A stretch of DNA of 64,000 nt from Diaporthe sp. PMI_573 (Eukaryota > Ascomycota > Sordariomycetes > Diaporthales > Diaporthaceae). Shown here in pieces: positions 33,279 through 44,768 of this stretch. Each line of letters starts with the position of its first letter. The first letter of the stretch is position 1. The notes under the pieces are model-generated. The model was not told the origin of the DNA, ran no database searches, and worked only from the letters and a program-made list of their open reading frames with translations. A program made the translations under genes and the position numbers. The stretch is from contig JAJTUP010000002.1 of NCBI GenBank assembly GCA_021399435.1, positions 2,294,001 to 2,358,000 of the forward strand, in the 5' to 3' direction.

Positions 33279-35663
33279 ATGCACAAAATGGCCCTGAAAG
33301 CTGCAAACGAGGATTCAGGTAAGTCACCATGTCCTCCAATCCCACCTTGTCCCTTTTCAAGCCGCTGCCTATACTGTATCATCATTTGGCAACGAAGCCC
33401 ATCTTGGCTCTGTTTTTTGACAACTTGTTCTGACATCTGTACCGGGCAGTCCTTATCTTGCTGTCTGCCAAGAGCCCCAACAACGTCACGTACCCAGAGC
33501 GCCGAATCCTCCTTACCCAGTCCCAGCCGAGACTCAAGATAGGAAGGTCAAGCAACCGCTCTTCTATGGGACTGACACCGACGCTCGACAACGGTTACTT
33601 CGACTCTCCGGTTATGAGTCGAGAACACGCCGAGATCGAAGCAGACATGGCCGGACAGGTCAGTCATATCCTCCGGACGTATTGAAATATAAAACAGCTA
33701 ACTGGTTCCAGGTCGTCAGAATCCGCGACGCAGGATCTATGCACGGCACAGTCCTTAATGACGAACCGCTCGAAACTGAGGTTGCACGGCCTCTTGTGTC
33801 CGGTGACGAGGTCACCTTTGGCTCGTCTGTTTACCGAAACCAGAAGACCTTCAAACCTGCCACTGTGACAGTTGGGATAGAATTTCAAACCCCGTCAGTC
33901 CTTGCCCATTTTATGAAGCGGAGACAACACTGACGACGCACTATAGTGGTCAAGCGGATCACTCGCCTAGCCGCGTCTTCACTGTTCCGGACGACTGCTC
34001 GACCGACGAGAACGAACCCCTGGATGACAATGCGCCTCTGAAAATCCCTACCTTCAGTTCTCAAGAAATCAATCAGTGGAAGATGGAACGGCGCGATGCA
34101 GTACGCCAGGTTGACGGCATCATCGAAATTGACTCTTCTTCCGAGTCGGACTCGGATGTTCTCTCCAGTGACGACGGCCACGATGCTGTGGAGTCCGGGG
34201 ATATGGAAGCGGAGATCGATGATGACGAGTCGATAAGCTTGACGGATGATGAGGAGACAAGCTCTGCACCGGCGAGTCCTCTCGAATCTATTGATCTGGA
34301 CGACATTGGTCTCACGGACAATGTCGGAGATCTTTACAATGCCGGAGCTCGTTCGCCATCCTGGAATAGTGTTTCCTCGGATCCATACAGTGAACATGCG
34401 GAAGTGCAGCCTCCATCAGGCCACAATTCCGAAGATGAGCAAGGCGTTTTCCTGTATGACACGGAGTCTGAAGAGACGGATGAAATCGACCATATGGACA
34501 TGATTGACCCTATCGACGTCGACTTTGCCCCTTGCCCGCAACCTGCCGTCCATCCGAGCCATCATCTGCCGGCACAGACAACTCTTCCACCCCTACCAGT
34601 TGTTTCGTTCACCCTCCCGTCAATTAACACCGCGGTACTCTCCCAGCAGGAAGTCCCGCAGTTTAACTGTCGACTTGCCCCGGTAATGGTAACGCAGCCA
34701 GCACCACGCCAGCCAAGCCCATCCGACGCCGTTCTTCCGGTTGCCCGTCGTCACCATGGGTCAGAGGATGACTGTGGAGTCACGGTGGAGAGCTTGGGAC
34801 TCAAGAGTGGAAAACCTGATTTCTTCGAAGCCCGAGAGCAGAACAAAATCACAGTGGCTCACTCTCGCAACCATTATGCTCCGGATGCCAACCCATTCTT
34901 GACTTCCTCGGACACGGCCAAAACCGACAAGGATGCCCTCCGTCCTGTGACTGAGGATGTTGTGCAGTACCCTGCGTCTTCAGGCACTGAGTTTGAACTT
35001 GCATCTGCTCCTGCATTTGACAAGGAAGCTCATACCGTGGTTATGCCACAAGTGCCACAACCTCTGACTGGCCGAATGACAAGTCAAGGCATTGGGAGAC
35101 TCTCAAGGAGCTCGCATGAGCCCATTCCACTGGCTCCCGAGGAAGCGCTTTCAACTTCGCCTCTAAGAGAGACTTCTGAGATGGACATCGAACCCCAGGA
35201 ACCTGTGGATCCCGCATGGACTGCAGCCTCTGCCCCAGAGCTTTCCGTGAAGCAACAGCGAAACGTGATGCAAGCGCACATGGAGGCGGCCTGTGCCCTA
35301 GCGATGGTGCGAGCAAAGCAATCAATGGCTGCCAAACGCTTAGAAACGCCAAAAGATACTAGCAAGGTCAAACGGAAGGCAGTCGACATCTCGGAAGCGA
35401 CTAACCAGGAGCTGGTGTGGCATGGGCAATCGGCTTCTGACAAGCAGTCTGAGCCCAGCAGTCCTGCCCCTGTCCAGCCAGAGATCGAGATGGACTTGTC
35501 AACGCTCTCATTCCACGATACACCAGAGCAAGGATCCACAGCCGTGAGACCTACCAAGATGAGAAAAATTGCCGAACGGGTTGGATACGCTGCCCTTGGT
35601 GGCGCCACTGTTGGCGCGATGGTTCTGACGTCGCTCATTTACACTGCGCCCAACTTTGCATGA
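33279..35663 (+). CDS. FHA-domain protein with C-terminal membrane anchor
   Basis: Four exons: 33279-33318, 33450-33658, 33712-33893, 33947-35663; introns 131, 53 and 53 bp, giving 715 residues. The FHA phosphothreonine-binding fold spans about residues 14-125. It shows LKIGRSS (conserved Gly-Arg), MSREHAEI (Ser-Arg-x-His) and GSMHGTVLN (Gly-Thr-x-x-Asn), followed by LVSGDEVTFGS. The rest is acidic and disordered (SSSESDSD, DDESISLTDDEE) with a Lys/Arg-rich, possibly helical patch near residues 580-620. The last 24 residues form one hydrophobic segment (YAALGGATVGAMVLTSLIYT) right at the C-terminus, so it is a candidate tail-anchored protein facing the cytosol on ER, nuclear envelope or mitochondria. 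FHA plus tail anchor is also the architecture of Far9/Far10/SLMAP in STRIPAK, but the long coiled coils of that family are not evident, so this may be a separate family. A second in-frame ATG is at 33288. Confidence 0.87.
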
Positions 35664-37311
35664 GCAACTGTTGGTCTGCGCATTCATTCCTTTTCTCTTT
35701 CTTTGTTGTAACGTGTGCTTGCATGAACCTTGGTCAGGTTGGAACGGGGAAATGCTCTTTCTAGGACGGGTAGGAGTGGCGTCAACTATTTAAGGTTTAT
35801 TTTTCTCCTGTGGCTGTGGGATACTTTCGTAGCCTGAAGCTCAGACAAGGCAGCGTGGTATCCAGGGATATTCCAGAGCAGGGGTCAAGGCTTTTCTATG
35901 TGCGGGTTCGACCAAATTCCGGGCTGTGATGGTCATCACGGCAGACGATTATGAATGATTTTGAGTCTCTTATTTCCAGGTGTTCAGGAGATAGCTTTCC
36001 AACCCAATGCCACGGTGCTTCAGACTAGCCAGGAGGCGGCCAAACATGGCTGTAATTGCCGCTGTGACCGGAGGACTTCCGTGACTGCACGATAAACGGC
36101 TTTCAGGTGACCTCTACCTGCCCAATCGAGCCAGCGGGACGTTAAGAGCACGAATGTGCTTTTGAAACTAGGGCGAGTTCATAGGTGGCCAGCCGATGAG
36201 TTAACACGAAGAGCAGATAGCGCTTCTTCGGAGGGAGTCTTGTGGATACCGTCATCTTCTCACTTGCCTCATGAGATTGGTCATTTAAGGCACAATGTGC
36301 GAAGGAAGATGTTTTGGCAAAAGCTGCAGCAGGCTGCATGGTCATTCGTGATAGCCTGCCTGCAAACGGTCTCCAGACTGGATTTCATGGGTGTATGTGC
36401 TGAAGTCTCCAGTCCTCCCTTGGTCGGTTGGCCACTTGCCGTTTCCAGCAATTCAATCTGAAGGGCCAGTGGCCATCTATATCTCGCAGCATACATATGT
36501 ACCTCGTGTGTGTGGGGGGGGGGGATAATGTGGAGAAGAATGGCTTGAATATTTTGTCTCTGAGCCCGGAATACCTATAGATCCGAAAGCACAAGTTTCT
36601 GCTCAAGCTTTACTCAAGCTTTAAACGTTTATTCGGTCTCCAATGAATGAAAAGTTACCTTGATTATTGGCTACTTAAGGATCCGCACCTGTGATTGGGA
36701 TAGAGAAAGTAAGTCATGGGTGCGGTTTTAGGCTTCTGATGGCAAGAACTTTAAAAGATACCTACCCTAGGGTAGACCGATTCGAGGGTTTGCTGATAGT
36801 CAAATCCACGTACATGGAGTCTCATAATCCGACAGGCAAGAAATCAAAGCCTAGGAAGTCTACATATCTACCGTCGACATTCAGCCATGCTCATACCCTG
36901 ATGTTCAATCAAGGTGCCCCCGCACATAGATGAAGCGAATCAAGGACTGTGGTATATGTGAAATTAATCAGAGTCTTTGGGTTCTTTGCCGCTTGGTCCA
37001 GCATTGTTCGGCCAGGGAGGATTCCATCTATTGATCCCATACCTCCGGCTGACAACTGAAGCATCTAGATGGGTAGACTGTAAGTGAAAAGTGTCCAGAT
37101 CCGTTGTGAAATGCGGGCAGGATGCTGACTATAGATGTGATACTGATTGGCCACACCCCTGCTCGGGTACCTGGGGTGCAGACGGGAACCGGCTCCGCAC
37201 TCGGCGGTTGCATGGTTCGCTCGCCATTTTTGGGGCCAATTTTTTTTCTTGCCCTCTTCAGAAAACGCAGAAGAGTCATTCTCGACATAACTCCATGTGT
37301 CCCCGGCCACA
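35664..37311. other. Intergenic region between FHA gene and aco2
   Basis: 3' UTR of the FHA gene, then about 1.5 kb with no gene. A run of 10 G lies near 36514. The last 200 bp before 37312 hold an inverted CCAAT (ATTGG near 37145) and a TGACTC-type site at 37274 and form the aco2 promoter. Confidence 0.55.
37274..37279 (-). promoter_or_regulatory. Possible CPC1/Gcn4-type site upstream of aco2
   Basis: GAGTCA on the plus strand reads ATGACTCTT on the minus strand. TGACTC is the core bound by the bZIP activator Gcn4/CPC1/CpcA of amino-acid biosynthesis. It is 33 bases before the aco2 ATG, close enough to be within the leader, and could be chance. Confidence 0.28.
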
Positions 37312-39850
37312 ATGAGGTCAATTGAAGTTGCCAGACGCTCAGGAGCGTTGGCGAGGGTAAGCCAGTTCCCCAAAGCCCAAGAGCGCACGCACCCTGAGAC
37401 TGACAAACCTCGGCAGGGCGCCCTCCACCGACAACAGCAGCTTCGTTGCGCCCCGACTTACACTCAGACTCGCCGCCTTCTTTCTACCGGGCCTGCCCTG
37501 CCTCCTGTGTACGAGACGCTCTACACGAAATACGCCCAAGTCAGACGGGTCCTCGGGTCACAGAGGCTTACCCTCGCTGAGAAGATTCTCTACAGCCATC
37601 TGAACAATGTCGAGGAGAACCTCCTGACCAACACCAACAATGGCCGTGACATCCGAGGCAAGGCCAACCTGCCGCTCAAGCCCGACCGGGTAAACATGCA
37701 GGATGCTTCTGCGCAGATGGCCCTGCTGCAATTCATGGCGTGCAACCTCCCCGAGACCGCGATTCCCGCGAGCATCCACTGCGACCACTTGATCGTTGGT
37801 GAGCTGGGCGCCGACAAGGATCTGTCTGCCGGCCTGAGCGCAAACCAAGAGGTCTTTGACTTCCTCGAGTCTGCGGGCAAGAAGTACGGCATCGACTTTT
37901 GGCCACCCGGAGCCGGTATCATACACCAGACCGTGCTGGAGAACTATGCTCGGCCGGGCCTGATGATGCTGGGCACCGACAGCCATACGCCCAATGCCGG
38001 TGGTCTCTGTACTATCGCCATCGGTGTCGGTGGTGCGGATGCCGTTGAGGCCCTCGTCGGAGCGCCTTGGGAGCTCAAGGCCCCCAAGGTTCTGGGTGTG
38101 CGTTTGACGGGCAAGCTTAATGAATGGGCCTCTCCCAAGGACATTATCCTGCACCTGGCTGGCAAGTTGACTGTCCGTGGGGGGACTGGTTTCATCGTCG
38201 AGTATTTCGGACCTGGAGTCGAGACACTCAGCTGCACTGGAATGGCTACAGTGTCCAACATGGGGTTAGTACAAGTTTGACTGTGTCTGAGCCTTGTCTG
38301 GTTTGTTAACATATTCTAGTGCTGAAGTCGGCGCAACAACTTCGGTGTTCCCGTTCACAGAAGCTTCCGCGAGGTATCTTGAAGCCACCAGGAGAGGAGA
38401 CTTGGCCAGTGCGGCCAAGATCTTCCAGGGCTTCCCCGGAGTCGGCAACTCGGAAGACGCATACTTCAGGTTCAAGGCCGACGAGGGTGCGGAGTACGAC
38501 CAACTGATCGATATCAACCTTTCGGAGCTGGAGCCGCACATCAACGGACCGCATACGCCAGATTTGTCAACGCCTCTGTCCCAGTTCAAGAAGACAGTGC
38601 AAGAGGAGCAGTGGCCTGAAAAGGTCTCCGCAGGCCTCATTGGCAGCTGCACGAACAGCTCGTATGAGGACATGACCAGGGTGGAGAGCATAGTCAAGGC
38701 TGCCGAGGCAGCTGGGCTGAAGCCTGCGACTGATTTCTACGTTACGCCCGGCAGTGAGCAGATCCGAGCAACTCTAGAGCGCGACGGCATCTTGGAATCA
38801 TTCACCGGCGCGGGCGGTATCGTCCTGTCAAATGCATGTGGACCCTGTATTGGACAATGGAAGAGACGAGACGGTGTTGAGAAGGGCACGCCAAACGCGA
38901 TTTTGACATCCTATAACCGGAATTTCCGCGGCCGGAACGATGGCAACCTCGAAACCATGAACTTCCTCGCATCTCCTGAAATAGTCACCGCAATGGCCTT
39001 TGCCGGCTCTACCACCTTCAACCCCATGACAGATACCCTCAAGACGCCCGAAGGCAAGGACTTCCGGTTCCCAGCACCAAAGGGAATGGAAGACCCCAAG
39101 ACCCCCTTTGAGTATGGAAACGAGGCATTCAAGGTCGCATCACAAAAGCCCGACCCGAGCGTGGCAATCGCCATTGCTCCCACTTCGGAGCGTCTTGCCC
39201 TCCTGGACCCGTTCGAGGCATTCCCTGACCACGAGCTCACCGGTCTCCAAGTCCTCGTCAAGGTCAAGGGCAAGTGCACGACCGACACCATTTCCGCAGC
39301 AGGCCCATGGCTCAAGTACAAGGGCCACCTCCCCAACATCGCCACCAACACCCTCAACACGGCCGTGAACGCGGCCACCGACGAGGTGAACGCCGCGTAC
39401 GATTTCGACGGCAGCAAGCACACGATCCCGGACCTCATGAAGAAGTGGAAGGAGGAGAAGAGGCAGTGGCTCGTGGTCGCGGAGCACAACTACGGCGAAG
39501 GGTCCGCTCGGGAGCACGCGGCGTTGCAGCCGCGGTACCTGGGCGCGAGGATTATCGTGTGCAAGAGCTTCGCGCGCATCCACGAGACGAACCTCAAGAA
39601 GCAGGGCGTCGTGCCGCTGACGTTCGCCAACGAGGCAGACTACGACAGGATCGACGCGTGCGACGAGGTCGCCACGGTAGGGCTATACGAGATACTGCGC
39701 AACCAGGGCCGCGGCGACGTGCAGCTCAAGGTGACCAAGAGGAAGACGGGCCAGGAGTTCCTGGTCCCAGTCAAGCATGCGGTCAGCAAGGACCAGGCGG
39801 GCTTCATTCTGGCGGGAAGTGCTCTGAATCTGCTCTCAAAGGGTGTTTGA
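37312..39850 (+). CDS. aco2: Mitochondrial aconitase 2 (Aco2/AcoB type), homocitrate dehydratase candidate
   Basis: Three exons: 37312-37356, 37417-38264, 38320-39850; introns 60 and 55 bp, giving 807 residues. The N-terminus is Arg/Gln/Ser-rich without acids up to [10 protein letters not shown], a mitochondrial presequence. The aconitase signatures are complete: [22 protein letters not shown] (first cluster Cys) and [10 protein letters not shown] (other two Cys) bind the [4Fe-4S] cluster, and the swivel domain has [17 protein letters not shown] with the catalytic Ser-Arg. [18 protein letters not shown] and the N-terminal length fit the Aco2/AcoB paralogue rather than the citric-acid-cycle enzyme. 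In yeast and Aspergillus that paralogue dehydrates homocitrate in the alpha-aminoadipate route to lysine, and homoaconitase completes the step. Intron 1 is a multiple of three without stops, so its retention would add 20 residues to the presequence. Confidence 0.94.
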
Positions 39851-41011
39851 GTGAGGACGGACGGTCTTTGGCGTTGATCAAAAGTGAGAACAAGAACAAA
39901 AGAAGTCTTGGTAGAGATACCAGGGGAGGAGTCATGTGCTTTATGGAACGTGTATATGAAATGGCGCATATATATCTGACAGCTCGGGCGTTTGCTGGCT
40001 TTTGACAATTGAAACAAAGATTTCCAGTGGTTTTAGGGTCTCATCGGCAGCGTTTGGTGACATTGATGGTGAAATTTGACAGAGAGGGGGTGATCCCAGA
40101 TTCTCACCATCAGAAAACGAACCGTACAAATGCATTCTCTCATGATAGTGGGATAGGGCAGTTTCGCTGTTCAATAGGTCATGCCATCTTTACAGGTTAT
40201 GTCAAGATCTAGAGCCTTGCGCCAGGCCCAAGCCTGAGATGCGAAATGAGTTGACAGCATGATTCTTTGATGTTCGGACGAAAGAACCTCTACTATCCAA
40301 TGATATACTGGGATCACTAAGAATCAAGGCGAGCAGGCGAAGAAATAGAGATAATGTAGTTAGTTTTCAGTGATGAGTTGTCCGCCCCGCTAAGCAGCCT
40401 CGCGACTTAGATAGTCGCCACAGTCTGCGCCTCGTATTAGGGAAACAGGGTTAGGAGTGTTACATTCACAGCTAGCTGCACACGAGTGGGCACTCAGCCT
40501 CACAAGCAAAGTCTTGCTTTTGAGGAATGCCCATTTTGCCAGGCCCAACTGTTTCTTGCTTTGCTGTATACCCCCAGAACTTTAGGCCCATTGCCAGGAT
40601 CAACCCGCAAATTTAAAGAGGTCTAGGTTGGGTGGGCCCTTGGTGCTGCCCTTGGTGCTGCAATCGCAGCCTTTGTCTTAAATGCTGCTCTTCTATTTCA
40701 TGCAACATTATTATCTTCGTGGTTTATGTTCCATGACAGCGTGTTCCTCTTCAGGTCGGGCCGTCATCATCCACCGCCATAGTCATAGTCATAGTCATAG
40801 TCGCAATCGCAGCCTCCAGGTTCATATCAACCCCAAGTCCTCCTGAATGACCTCCCACTCAGCTCCCGTGGCACATGCACAATTAATTATAATGGCCATC
40901 ACCATCAAGTCACCTTCCAACGGCCATCCTAGTGCCAGATTCGTGTACAGCTATTTCCTTCAAACGGAATGAACCTCCCCACCCAATGTACCTGTAACAA
41001 CACCAATAAAG
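39851..41011. other. Convergent 3' intergenic region
   Basis: About 1.2 kb between the stops of aco2 (+) and the PHD gene (-). AT-richer than the genes and without a convincing frame; it includes the CATAGT microsatellite at 40778. Confidence 0.6.
40778..40801 (+). repeat. Microsatellite (CATAGT)4
   Basis: Four exact CATAGT units, trailing into CGCAATCGCAGCC. Non-coding. Confidence 0.85.
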
Positions 41012-43349
41012 CTATTCTCCGGTAGATTGTTCTGTTTGCCTCTTCGGCACGCGTTGGCTGCTGGTGAAGCTCACCGCTGGCTGCGATCCCCGCCCAGCGT
41101 TGGAAGCGTCCGCGTTTACACGGGGTGCCGTGCCAGTCGATTCTGACCGCACTGGTGGTACCACAGCCTGGTTTCGTCTCCTGTACGGCCGCTTTTTTCT
41201 AACGAGAGGCTGTTGTTCACTGGCCTGAGGCGGCTGGTTTGACCCGACACCGTGGGTCCGGCTGTGATGATATCGCGTTGCACCGAGCCATGCCTCGTCA
41301 TTGCGAACGCGCTCTGGCAAGCTCTCTTCCCATTCATCAGGATTCTCCTTCAGTCTCTGCTCTCTCATCCGTTGCGCTGCTTTTCCAAAGTTGGCTTTCC
41401 GTCCTCCGCGAGCCTGAATCTCCTCCTCCTTCTTCTTGTACCATTCATCAGAGCGTGGCCGTGTCCAGTGTGTTCGCGGGTCTATGTGTCCGTAGAAGAC
41501 GTTTTCACGCTTCAGCGGCTCGTCCTCTGCCGTTGCCACTATTCCTGGTGGCGGCTGAGAAGACCCTTCCTGCCCGTAGATGAATCCGTCTAAAGCCGAA
41601 ATATCGTGGGTTTCTGTGAGACGCTGCCGCTGCTTCTCGAGCGGTGTAGTCCGTATTACCGGCTTCAGCCCTCCGTAAGCGGATTTCGCAATCCTATGGC
41701 CCTTTCTCGCCTTTACAGGGGCCGACCCACGGCCTTGTCTCTCGGGGGCTATACTGTTGCGAGCGCTCGGTGAGCGCCAGTCGGTGTGGCTAAAGATTAC
41801 CGGCTCCGCGAACGAACCCGCCAGTCCAGCCTTTCGCACGTCGTTGCTGTTTGCACTTCTAAGAGGAGTCGTAGCAGGTCCGAGGTCAAAACTCATTTCA
41901 CTGGGTGGCTGTTGAGTGTTGCTCGTATCGAGTCGAGGAGCATGCCCTGCTGCCCTCACTTTGTCCTTGTCTGGATACAAAAGACCACCGCTGCCATTTG
42001 GTAGAGGTGACCCGAAATTGCGGGCCGGCAAATTGCCGTACGCTGGGCTTCGTTCTCTTGATGGCAAGTCAAAGTTCCGCTGCGAGACTCTGGGGCTGAA
42101 CTTGTCGTTTCCTGGTGATGTCATGCGCTGTCTCTTCCTTGAGGGGGTCTCAGGAGACTCTGGATGTCTCTGTCGCAGGAGAGATGAGTTTGGTGAGTGA
42201 TGAGAGCCGTTGGTAACTATTCGATTCACTGTAGGCTGACTGCTACCACTGAGCCTCGCACCGTTCGTTCTGGAGGCGGTAAGCAAGAAGGCTGGCTTGG
42301 GCGCAATGGACTTCCTCGCGGTCACCTTTGCGTCCAGTTGCTTCCGATTGTGCGGTGCACCCTCCGAGAGGCGCCCATTCATTTGCGGGGCACCGATCCA
42401 ATGCTGGTTATCCAGACTTTTGGGCATTTTCGGGGAGACAGGCTGCATGTGAAAGGGGCATGCTGGATAGCCATTGGCAACAAACTCCTGACAGCCAGGC
42501 GCGTTGCACCTTGGCCTTGTCACCGGGGAGGTATCCTCAGCGGTCGGCAGGAAAGGGTTGCTCGAGAATCCGAACATATTGGCGGTTGATCCGATAGGGG
42601 GCAAAGGTGCTGTTCTACTTTGGGTGTCTGAGGTACGCCTTGCCTGGATCCCAATCCCATGGTTCCTATCGAGACACCGCACACAGGTGAAGCTGTTGGA
42701 GGTCGGTTAGCCCTTGTTTCCGATTGACGTGATGTGTTTTGCTATACGGTGCGACGGGTATAAGGTTGGTGCGACGGAAGCAAGCAGGCAAGTGCAACCA
42801 TTGACAGGACGCGGAGCGGAGCGGAAACAAGGTGGCCAGAGACGAGTAGCAAGCTGCACATCCCATCCAGACCCAGTAGCGCGGCTAGCCCCAGGCTGTT
42901 CCGAAGCCTTCGGAGCGGCTGGCGCGTACTGCTGATGGAGTCCCAACAAGCGGACAGTTGAGAGGGGTGTTTGTGCCTTTGCATCGGATTATCTCTGCTC
43001 TCCCTCTTGACTGGTGTTACAACATGGGAGCTGTGCAAATATGACTCGTTTGAAAATCTCTCTGCTTGAGCTTGGTGGTGACGGTGATGTGATGAGGGGT
43101 ATGTTTTGGCGCTGATCCAGACACGCACCGCGGACCGAAGCGTGCGCACCCGGTCGCAAGGGCGACTCGGTAATGGGAACATTGAACCTACCTTGAAGGA
43201 TCCTGCGGAGTGGGATGAATACACGCAAGATGATGGTGTCGCATGCACTCAATGCATGCGACGGTCACCTTGTCGACCTGCTCAGGACCGCCGCAGATGA
43301 TGCATCGAGGCCTTGAGCTCGGCTTGGGATTGACGTGACGACTAGCCAT
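41012..43349 (-). CDS. PHD-finger protein with second Cys/His motif, likely chromatin-associated
   Basis: Two exons (43349-43192 and 42692-41012) around a 499-bp intron, unusually long for this window; 612 residues. The N-terminal PHD finger (C4HC3) is split by the intron: CIIC, CIEC and HLAC lie in exon 1, and the last pair (SFTCVRC) appears only after splicing to 42692. About 40 residues on, a second cluster CNAPGCQEF...CPFH could bind one more zinc. Most of the remainder is disordered, Ser/Pro/Arg-rich, with a short nuclear-type basic stretch (SRKRQRM). A C-terminal conserved-looking block has ENVFYGHIDPRTHWTRPRSD, then WYKKKEEEIQARGGRK with AAQRMREQR, and finally basic KKRPYRRR. PHD fingers read histone tails, so a chromatin role is inferred. 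An in-frame ATG nine codons earlier (43376) is a weaker start by context. Confidence 0.82.
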
Positions 43350-44768
43350 GATCTCGATTAGCGGAAAAAACCCCATCGACTAGTGGTTGAACAAAAGTGT
43401 GATGCCAGTTGAGGCAGACAGGCAGGCAGGCGTCTCAGATCTTTTCAGTCTTGAATTAGTCGTCACCCTGCGTGCGACGACGGCTTCGTGAGGTTGCCCC
43501 AGCCGGAGGGGTTTGAAGTGGTTGAGTGGTGAGTAGTGAGTGGGTGGGCAGATTGTTTACGCGCAGCCTTTGGCCCGGCCTCATAGGAGCAGTGGAAGGC
43601 TGGGCTCCGATAAGCGGTATAGTGTATTGATGTCCATCCAACTCGACAACAACAAAGCGGGGACATGGGGCTCTGCAGCATGACGATGACCTCTAAACGC
43701 CCGGGCAGAAACTGCACAGGCAACAAGAGGACAACGCGAGGGACAGGACTTGAAGACGGGTAGGGCTGAAGCAACCGACGAAACCAGAAGAGCATAGCAG
43801 TCCGACCTTTTACCATTGCGCATCATTGACAAGGCCTGCGGGGCACTAAACACGGACCGGGAATAGCAAAGTGCAGTAGACTCTAGGAGATGCGCAGTAC
43901 GTACCGTGTATGTGTGTTTGGCTGTGGTTGGGATGGGGAGAGATGGGGAAGGATACGATGCGAGGTATAGACTAGTAAGTGTGCTTGGTTGTTGTACGCA
44001 TGCAAGTTTGCAGGTGTGTGGATAAGTCGAGGGTGAGCAGCAACCACTCGAGTCAGGAAGTGGCCGAGCCTGCCAAGTCAATCCGGGGAGAGACAGGACT
44101 GGACTAGTATAATGTCTCCAAGAGTCCAGAGCCGGAGAGGCAGTGTAAAATGAGATGTGTACGGATCAGACGTGAATATATGCAGGTTGCTTCGGCGGCT
44201 GGTATCAACAAGCCCAGACCACGGAAATGTTGGTAAGCCCTGCTGAGGAGCCTCTAACGCTGCTGTGAGCCTTGGAGCCTCAGCCTGTTTCAATACTGGT
44301 CTTGCGACCGACGTCGTATATGTGGAAAGGGTGAGGGCAGATCTGCATGTGGGTGAAGAGAGAAGACGTGAATGTTTGAGGAAGCCAATGCTTGCCTATT
44401 AAATTGTCAGCCCTGCACGACAGAGCCAGGTGGAACCCAAGGGCACTGATCACTTTGACTAGCCTTCTGCCCCTCACCACCGCCCAGGACCTGACTCTCT
44501 TCGGACTAGCGCGGGGGCCTGCCGCGCCAGTTGCTGCCCGTTCGGAACGCGACCTTTGTCCTCTCAACCCTGAGCTGTGGGGGAGGGGGGTGGTAGGGGG
44601 GAGTGAGCGTTAGGAATCTAAAGATACAACCTGACTGCTAAAGTAGCTATTGTGTCCTTTGCAATCCAGAACATCTTCTCTTCCCGCCCAGGCAGGCTCG
44701 ACCACATATCTTTTTCCTTCTATGGGTAGTCAGCCACCGCACCTGTCCAAGCAGGGTGCTTCGCCGCC
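43350..44768. other. Divergent promoter region, PHD gene and scy1
   Basis: About 1.4 kb between divergent starts. It has short frames only and no motifs I can assign. It should carry both promoters and leaders. Confidence 0.55.
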
